Source: JBFMHD01 sp040752395 [NCBI: Candidatus Hydrogenedentota bacterium]
GTDB taxonomy: Bacteria; JBFMHD01
Reading direction: 5' to 3'
Length of the DNA: 9,472 nt
Assembly (NCBI GenBank): GCA_040752395.1
Contig: JBFMHD010000106.1
Location: 1 to 9,472, forward strand
The notes beneath the pieces were generated by a model. The model did no database searches. It was not told the origin of the DNA and saw only the letters and a list, made by a program, of their open reading frames with translations. Shown here piece by piece: positions 6,113 through 9,472 of the stretch (within the stretch, counting starts at the first letter, position 1; every line of letters begins with the position of its first letter). The translations under genes were made by a program, and so were the position numbers.

Positions 6113-6460
6113 ATGGAACGTCGGCAATATAAAAGGTTAAAAAAGCCGGTAAAATTTATATTTTTTCTTCAGGGAGAGGAATTTTTAAGAGGTGAAGCCA
6201 CGGGTGTAAATCCGCAAGGGTTTGCTGGTGTGGTAGAGCCGACAGAGGGTAAAAGAATAGCGCGTCGGGCTTTTGAAGGAATGGAGGGCGAGGTTGAATT
6301 TGACTTAAAAGCAGTTGATATTCTTCCTGTAAAATGCGAAATCATCCGAAGCAGCAATATTGAAAACGACCCAAAGAAAGTATTTATGGCATTTAAAATA
6401 TTAAATATGGATAGCAGAGATAAAAAGATGTTATTAGAATATATAAGCAGGACGGATTGA
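6113..6460 (+). CDS. PilZ-domain protein with degenerate second c-di-GMP motif
   Basis: The 115-aa protein is a stand-alone PilZ domain. It begins MERRQYKR, giving the RxxxR motif (R4, R8) that clamps cyclic di-GMP. The second motif, normally D/NxSxxG, reads GVNPQG (31-36), so Asp and Ser are replaced and only the final Gly is kept. Beta strands and a C-terminal helix (DKKMLLEYI) follow as in the family. PilZ proteins usually act as cytosolic adaptors for motility, exopolysaccharide or secretion. Ligand binding here is doubtful. It follows a 133-base non-coding gap after the GspB-like gene and probably starts a new translation block. Start choice rests on the GAGG at 6104-6107. Confidence 0.75.
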   Translation: MERRQYKRLKKPVKFIFFLQGEEFLRGEATGVNPQGFAGVVEPTEGKRIARRAFEGMEGEVEFDLKAVDILPVKCEIIRSSNIENDPKKVFMAFKILNMDSRDKKMLLEYISRTD

Positions 6461-6504
6461 GCACTGCCTTATTGAGAGAAATGTAAACACCAGGAGGTTA
6501 TCGT

Positions 6505-6810
6505 ATGGAAAAAAATGATGCCAAGAAAAAATTTTTAGAGTTTGTGTATAGTATGATGAATGCTGCGTTTATGCAGATGGGTAAAACTGTTAACCCGATC
6601 ACAGGTAAAACTGAGAAGGATTTGCCTGGAGCAAAATCTACTATAGATTTACTTGAAATGTTTGAGGCTAAAACAAAAGGTAATCTTGATAATGATGAGG
6701 AAAAATTTTTAAGAGATACACTTACTATGTTGAGATTGAATTATGTAGAAGAAGTAAAAACAGAAGAATCTAAACCCAAAGAACAAGAGGCTAAAACCAA
6801 TGGGAAATAG
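6505..6810 (+). CDS. DUF1844 family protein
   Basis: This small, probably cytosolic protein of 101 aa has no known biochemical function. It matches DUF1844: FVYSMMNAAFMQMGKTVNP (13-31), then DLPGAKSTIDLLEMFEAKT (39-57) with KGNLDNDEEKFL (58-69), and LRLNYV (76-81). The tail from about 83 is Lys/Glu-rich and probably disordered. AGGAGG at 6492-6497, seven bases before the ATG, is the best Shine-Dalgarno in this gene block. It overlaps the HU-like gene by 11 bases, so the two are probably translated together. Confidence 0.85.
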   Translation: MEKNDAKKKFLEFVYSMMNAAFMQMGKTVNPITGKTEKDLPGAKSTIDLLEMFEAKTKGNLDNDEEKFLRDTLTMLRLNYVEEVKTEESKPKEQEAKTNGK

Positions 6811-7069
6811 AGATTACAGAGATGAGATAGCTGATAGAATTTTTGAAGAAGCTAAAATAGGTTTAAAAGAGGCTTATCAGGCTATTGATATAACTCTTGA
6901 GATGATTAGATTGCTGGTTGAAGATGAGGTTAAGAAAAGGGGCAAGGCATTTTTGCCAAGACTGGGTTTCTTTTATAAAGATTTATCACTGAGGAAAACA
7001 AGAAAAGATACTTATGGTAAAATATTTTTCAGTCCATCAGCAAAAGTCACAGAATACGAGATGTATTAA
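6800..7069 (+). CDS. Divergent HU/IHF-like DNA-binding protein
   Basis: The 89-aa product follows the HU plan: an N-terminal helical half (about 5-48, with KEAYQAIDITLEMIRLLV at 23-40 resembling the HU dimer helix), then AFLPRLGFFYKDLSLRKTRK (50-69) in place of the HU LPGFGTFEVRER turn and basic arm, then a strand with FSPSAKVTEYE (77-87) in place of the PAxKVPxFKPG end. The usual C-terminal helix is missing, so it stops about where HU continues with PGKALK. It could bind and bend DNA, but the invariant arm proline region is not clear. The AAGAGG at 6785-6790 lies nine bases before the start. It overlaps DUF1844 by 11 bases, and its TAA shares one base with the next ATG. Confidence 0.5.
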   Translation: MGNRDYRDEIADRIFEEAKIGLKEAYQAIDITLEMIRLLVEDEVKKRGKAFLPRLGFFYKDLSLRKTRKDTYGKIFFSPSAKVTEYEMY

Positions 7070-8178
7070 TGCCAGGGACGATTATCATTCCTGTTTATAA
7101 CAAACATAATTTAGTGAGAAAATGCGTATTATCAATTATCAATAGTTTCCCTTCTTGCGTTATGATAAATATTATTGATAATGCTTCAGATGATCTTACT
7201 ATAACTTTATTACAACAGCTTCAGTCAGAGTTTAATAATATAAATGTAATCTATAATAAGGAAAACATCGGGTTTGCAAGAGCCGTGAATCAAGGACTGC
7301 GGATGATAGAGGGGGATTGGTGCGGCATAGTTAACAGTGATACTGAATTTGATAAAGAGTCAGTGTCAAGGTTATTAAATTATGTTCAAAACGACAAGGG
7401 GTCATTATTTGGGCCTGTAACAAATTATACAGGCTCAAGACAGATTATAAATGTATATGCTAATAGAAAAAAATTTATAGCTGAATTTTTTACAAGACAA
7501 AAAAGTATCGCTTATGAAGTTGAGCGAATCACGGGGTTTGCAATCTTTGGTGCTAACGAGATATTTGAGGACGTGTCTGAATTTGACACAAGTTTTATCG
7601 GTGGAAATTTTGAGGATGATGACTACATATTACGCGCGTTATTAAAAGGATATAAAGTTAAAATAGCAAACGATGTTTATGTTGAACATCTTGGTCATTC
7701 GTCGTATGGAGGGATGAGTGATAGATTTATAAAAATTATAGAGAAAAATAAAAGGATATTTTTAAATAAATGGCTTAAGAATTCAACGCAAAAATACGTA
7801 GCTCAATATATTTATCTTCATTCTGATAAGAAAGAAGATAAAGCCCAAATATTACAGAATTTTTCGTCTGATTACTATATTATGTTAAATAGAGCCATAG
7901 AATTATATGAGAGTAAAAATTATATTGAAACTAATGAGACTTTGAAAAAAATTTTAAATAGCCGGGATGACGATCCTTTTTTATATCTCTTTTATGGGCT
8001 AAGTTTATATAAATTGAACAGATTGGATGAGGCTTTAGAATTTTTAAAAAAATCTATAGAAATTCGGTTTTTTGATAGAGATGCTTTATCTAAAATTGCA
8101 AGAATCTATAATGAAAAATCTGATATATTGAAAGCTAAAGATTATATAAATATATTATATTGTTTTGTGAAACATTAA
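7069..8178 (+). CDS. Family 2 glycosyltransferase with C-terminal TPR repeats
   Basis: The N-terminal GT-A domain (about 1-240) resembles rhamnosyltransferase-type GT2 enzymes. It shows TIIIPVYNKHNLV (4-16), DNASDD (37-42), NIGFARAVNQG (66-76), NSD (89-91) as the likely DXD-equivalent metal/sugar-nucleotide site, FEDDDYILRALLKGYKV (181-197) holding the candidate base, and HLGHSS (207-212). The C-terminal third (about 265-365) is helical with TPR-like repeats, such as FLYLFYGLSLYKLNRLDEAL (304-323). GT2-TPR fusions are typical of surface polysaccharide or protein glycosylation, and the acceptor is unknown. There is no membrane segment, so it is cytosolic. It shares one base with the preceding stop (TAATG) and lacks a clear Shine-Dalgarno, so translation probably depends on coupling. 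Confidence 0.85.
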   Translation: MPGTIIIPVYNKHNLVRKCVLSIINSFPSCVMINIIDNASDDLTITLLQQLQSEFNNINVIYNKENIGFARAVNQGLRMIEGDWCGIVNSDTEFDKESVSRLLNYVQNDKGSLFGPVTNYTGSRQIINVYANRKKFIAEFFTRQKSIAYEVERITGFAIFGANEIFEDVSEFDTSFIGGNFEDDDYILRALLKGYKVKIANDVYVEHLGHSSYGGMSDRFIKIIEKNKRIFLNKWLKNSTQKYVAQYIYLHSDKKEDKAQILQNFSSDYYIMLNRAIELYESKNYIETNETLKKILNSRDDDPFLYLFYGLSLYKLNRLDEALEFLKKSIEIRFFDRDALSKIARIYNEKSDILKAKDYINILYCFVKH

Positions 8179-8182
8179 AATT

Positions 8183-8908
8183 ATGCAGGAAAAATTTCAA
8201 AAGATAAAAGAAAAGTTTATAGAAGCTAAAGTAGTGGTTGTTCTTACCGGAGCAGGAATCTCAGCCGAGAGCGGAGTCCCTACTTTTAGAGATGCGATGT
8301 CAGGATTATGGGAAAAATTTAATCCTCAAGAATTAGCTACCCCACAGGCATTTAGAAGAAATCCTGAACTCGTATGGAAATGGTATAAATATCGTAGAGA
8401 TTTAATACAAAAAGTAAAACCGAACCCAGGTCATTATGCTATCGCTACATTAGAAAAACTTAGTAAAGATTTTTTACTTGTTACACAGAATGTTGATGGT
8501 TTGCATAAAGAGGCGGGTAATAAAAAATTGGTTGAGATACATGGTAATATTACACGATATAGATGTTTTAATAATTGTATTTTTATGGATAATCCAAAAA
8601 GCGAATTACCCATAAGATGTGAGAAATGCGGCGATTGGATTAGACCTGATGTAGTATGGTTCGGTGAAAATTTACCTGAGGATGCTTTAGATAAATCTTT
8701 TAAATATATTAACAATTGTAATATATTTTTTAGTATAGGTACTTCAGGTGTTGTTCAGCCGGCTGCATCGTTTCCTCTTATGGCAAAAGAAAAGGGCGCT
8801 TTTTTAGTTGAAATAAATTTAGAACCAACACTTATCTCAGCTTATACTGATATCTCTATTTATGGTAAGTCAGGAGTTATTTTGTCTGAACTTATAAAAC
8901 AATTATAG
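8183..8908 (+). CDS. cobB: Sir2-family NAD-dependent protein deacylase, class III-like
   Basis: Sir2 enzymes remove acyl groups from lysines using NAD and produce O-acyl-ADP-ribose. Visible motifs are GAGISAESGVPTFRD (23-37), QNVDGLH (102-108), the catalytic His120 in EIHGN, GTSG (186-189) and INLEP (211-215). Tyr68 and Arg71 in WYKYRR fit the YxxR pair of class III sirtuins, so succinyl or malonyl removal is possible. The zinc site is C128/C132 and C146/C149. The first pair is spaced Cx3C rather than the common Cx2C. The 241-aa length is normal. It lies four bases after the glycosyltransferase stop with no clear Shine-Dalgarno, so it is probably the last gene of the block. No clear rho-independent terminator follows. 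Confidence 0.92.
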   Translation: MQEKFQKIKEKFIEAKVVVVLTGAGISAESGVPTFRDAMSGLWEKFNPQELATPQAFRRNPELVWKWYKYRRDLIQKVKPNPGHYAIATLEKLSKDFLLVTQNVDGLHKEAGNKKLVEIHGNITRYRCFNNCIFMDNPKSELPIRCEKCGDWIRPDVVWFGENLPEDALDKSFKYINNCNIFFSIGTSGVVQPAASFPLMAKEKGAFLVEINLEPTLISAYTDISIYGKSGVILSELIKQL

Positions 8909-9115
8909 GCAAAAAGAGATTCCTCACAAAATACCAAAAGGATACCCTGATAGTAAATGCAATTTTGACAATTAAGAATATTATTATCTACTAATTTGCC
9001 ATTTTGACAAAGAATATATAAAAATATACCTGCTAATATTAAAATTAAATTGGGCATACCTGTTGCTTTATAGCGCTTTGGCGCTCTATATATAACCACT
9101 CAGTTAAAGTTCGGA
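8909..9115. other. AT-rich intergenic region without a convincing gene
   Basis: Together with repeat copy 2 this makes a non-coding stretch of about 545 bases before the next gene. This part is AT-rich, with no strong terminator after the deacylase. The only visible structure is AGCGC-TTTG-GCGCT (9072-9085), a small hairpin ending in GCGCTCTA. That box resembles the GCGCTCTAC boxes inside the repeat, so repeat homology may reach slightly further left than 9116. Confidence 0.6.
9063..9092 (+). promoter_or_regulatory. Weak candidate promoter upstream of repeat copy 2
   Basis: TTGCTT (9063-9068) and TATATA (9087-9092) are separated by 18 bases, with the AGCGC/GCGCT hairpin in the spacer. It would read into repeat copy 2 and its small ORF at 9125. 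The region is AT-rich, so a chance match is likely. No equivalent is clear before copy 1. Confidence 0.22.
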
Positions 9116-9124
9116 GGAGTAGTC

Positions 9125-9220
9125 ATGAGCGCGGTTTGCGCTCTACACTATTGCGTTCTTGGGTTCTTGGGTTATTGCGTTATTGCGTTTTTGCGCTCTA
9201 CACAACGTATGAAAAACTAA
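9125..9220 (+). CDS. Possible 31-aa hydrophobic peptide inside repeat copy 2
   Basis: Counterpart of the ORF at 99-194, with identical length and the C-terminus RSTQRMKN. The Shine-Dalgarno GGAGGAG (9113-9119) is stronger than in copy 1 and sits five bases before the ATG. Four residues differ, and one further change is silent (Cys10), so selection on the protein sequence is not evident. Only the open frame and the start signal are conserved. No family is recognised. Confidence 0.25.
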   Translation: MSAVCALHYCVLGFLGYCVIAFLRSTQRMKN

Positions 9221-9234
9221 AGATGATATGAAAA

Positions 9235-9295
9235 GAGTCGTGGGTCGCAAGTCGTGAGTCAAAACAGGACTCGAGACTCAAGACTCAAGACTTTT
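9235..9295 (+). other. Imperfect stem-loop in repeat copy 2
   Basis: AGTCGTGAGTC (9250-9260) pairs with GACTCGAGACT (9268-9278) around the same AAAACAG loop as in copy 1, with one mismatch and one G-U pair. The right side has one extra heptamer and again runs into TTTT (9292-9295). Longer pairing in other heptamer registers is possible. Terminator or RNA-element function is only inferred. Confidence 0.35.
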
Positions 9296-9393
9296 CAGCA
9301 GGCTCCGGGCTTTTGGCTCCAGCCGGCTGTAGTCCGTAGCCTGTAGCCTGTAGCCCGTCCTGATACTTCTCACTTTTTCCGTTATCTTGCTTC

Positions 9394-9420
9394 TTGCCTC
9401 TTGCTTCTACTTGATATTAT
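9394..9420 (+). promoter_or_regulatory. Putative extended -10 promoter at the end of repeat copy 2
   Basis: TGATATTAT (9412-9420) is identical to the motif ahead of rpoZ. The candidate -35 is TTGCCT (9394-9399), 15 bases upstream, with a TTGCTT at 9401 from the heptamer array. It would drive the gene starting at 9454. Confidence 0.38.
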
Positions 9421-9453
9421 TATAGTTACAATGTTTTTCGAAGGAGAACCAAA

Positions 9454-9472
9454 ATGGTCATTCAACCTGAGA
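9454..9472 (+). CDS. Start of an unidentified gene, cut by the window end
   Basis: ATG 9454 has AAGGAG at 9441-9446, seven bases upstream, in the same position relative to the repeat as the rpoZ start. Only six codons are visible (MVIQPE), too few to name a function. Confidence 0.5.

Larger units (their letters stand above)
9116..9440 (+). repeat. Interspersed structured repeat, copy 2
   Basis: This is a direct repeat of 90-400 with the same order of elements: GAGCGC hairpin (9127-9143), octamer array (about 9159-9190), stem-loop (about 9235-9295), palindrome CAGCCGGCTG (9320-9329), GTAGCCT array, TTGCTTC array and promoter-like end. Compared with copy 1 it has lost one heptamer in the left stem arm and gained one each in the right arm, the GTAGCCT array and the TTGCTTC array. 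Those account for the net 14-base length difference. It ends just before AAGGAG (9441-9446) of the next gene. Confidence 0.9.

Noticed and set aside
8860-9099. A 79-codon minus-strand ORF with a hydrophobic stretch, between the deacylase and repeat copy 2
   Set aside because: It overlaps the 3' end of the deacylase, has no usable Shine-Dalgarno at either possible ATG, begins in repeat-related sequence, and the hydrophobic look is expected of AT-rich DNA. No family was recognised.

Overview
The window is a low-GC, gene-dense bacterial segment with every convincing gene on the + strand. It reads like an uncultivated, probably Gram-negative, candidate-phylum genome. Omnitrophota-like lineages are my best guess, from gene order and style only: rpoZ-coaBC followed by a family 4 uracil-DNA glycosylase and type I aroD, an ExeA-type ATPase, and tandem-repeat-rich intergenic DNA. 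The taxonomy is inference.

Layout. 1-60: a fragment resembling the leader of group II intron reverse transcriptases. 90-400: a structured interspersed repeat (copy 1) that stops next to the rpoZ ribosome binding site. 418-5979: a tightly packed operon of rpoZ, coaBC, udg, aroD, an exeA-like ATPase and a GspB-like/TPR/FecR membrane protein. Most junctions are ATGA or similar overlaps; the one exception is a 32-base gap before udg. 5980-6112: a non-coding gap with a decayed remnant of the same repeat, followed by inverted repeats that cover the start region of a PilZ gene. 6113-8908: a second co-directional run of a degenerate PilZ protein, a DUF1844 protein, a divergent HU-like protein, a glycosyltransferase with TPRs and a Sir2-family deacylase. 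8909-9115: AT-rich DNA with no convincing gene. 9116-9440: repeat copy 2, again ending at the ribosome binding site of a gene, which runs off the window at 9454.

How the genes work together. The first four genes are housekeeping: RNA polymerase omega subunit, coenzyme A synthesis, base-excision repair and the shikimate pathway. The ExeA-like/GspB-like pair suggests energy-dependent assembly of an envelope machine such as a secretin through peptidoglycan. The PilZ protein and glycosyltransferase point loosely to surface or envelope functions. Sir2 and the HU-like protein are probably regulatory or chromatin-related.

Most notable observation. Two full copies of a roughly 310-325 bp repeat bracket the block as direct repeats. 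By manual alignment they differ by about 15-17 substitutions and four indels of exactly 7 bases, each inside a heptamer array. Both carry a 31-codon ORF with a good Shine-Dalgarno sequence and no indel. Both end in a conserved extended -10 promoter-like motif just before a gene. This looks like a dispersed, promoter-carrying element with heptamer slippage.
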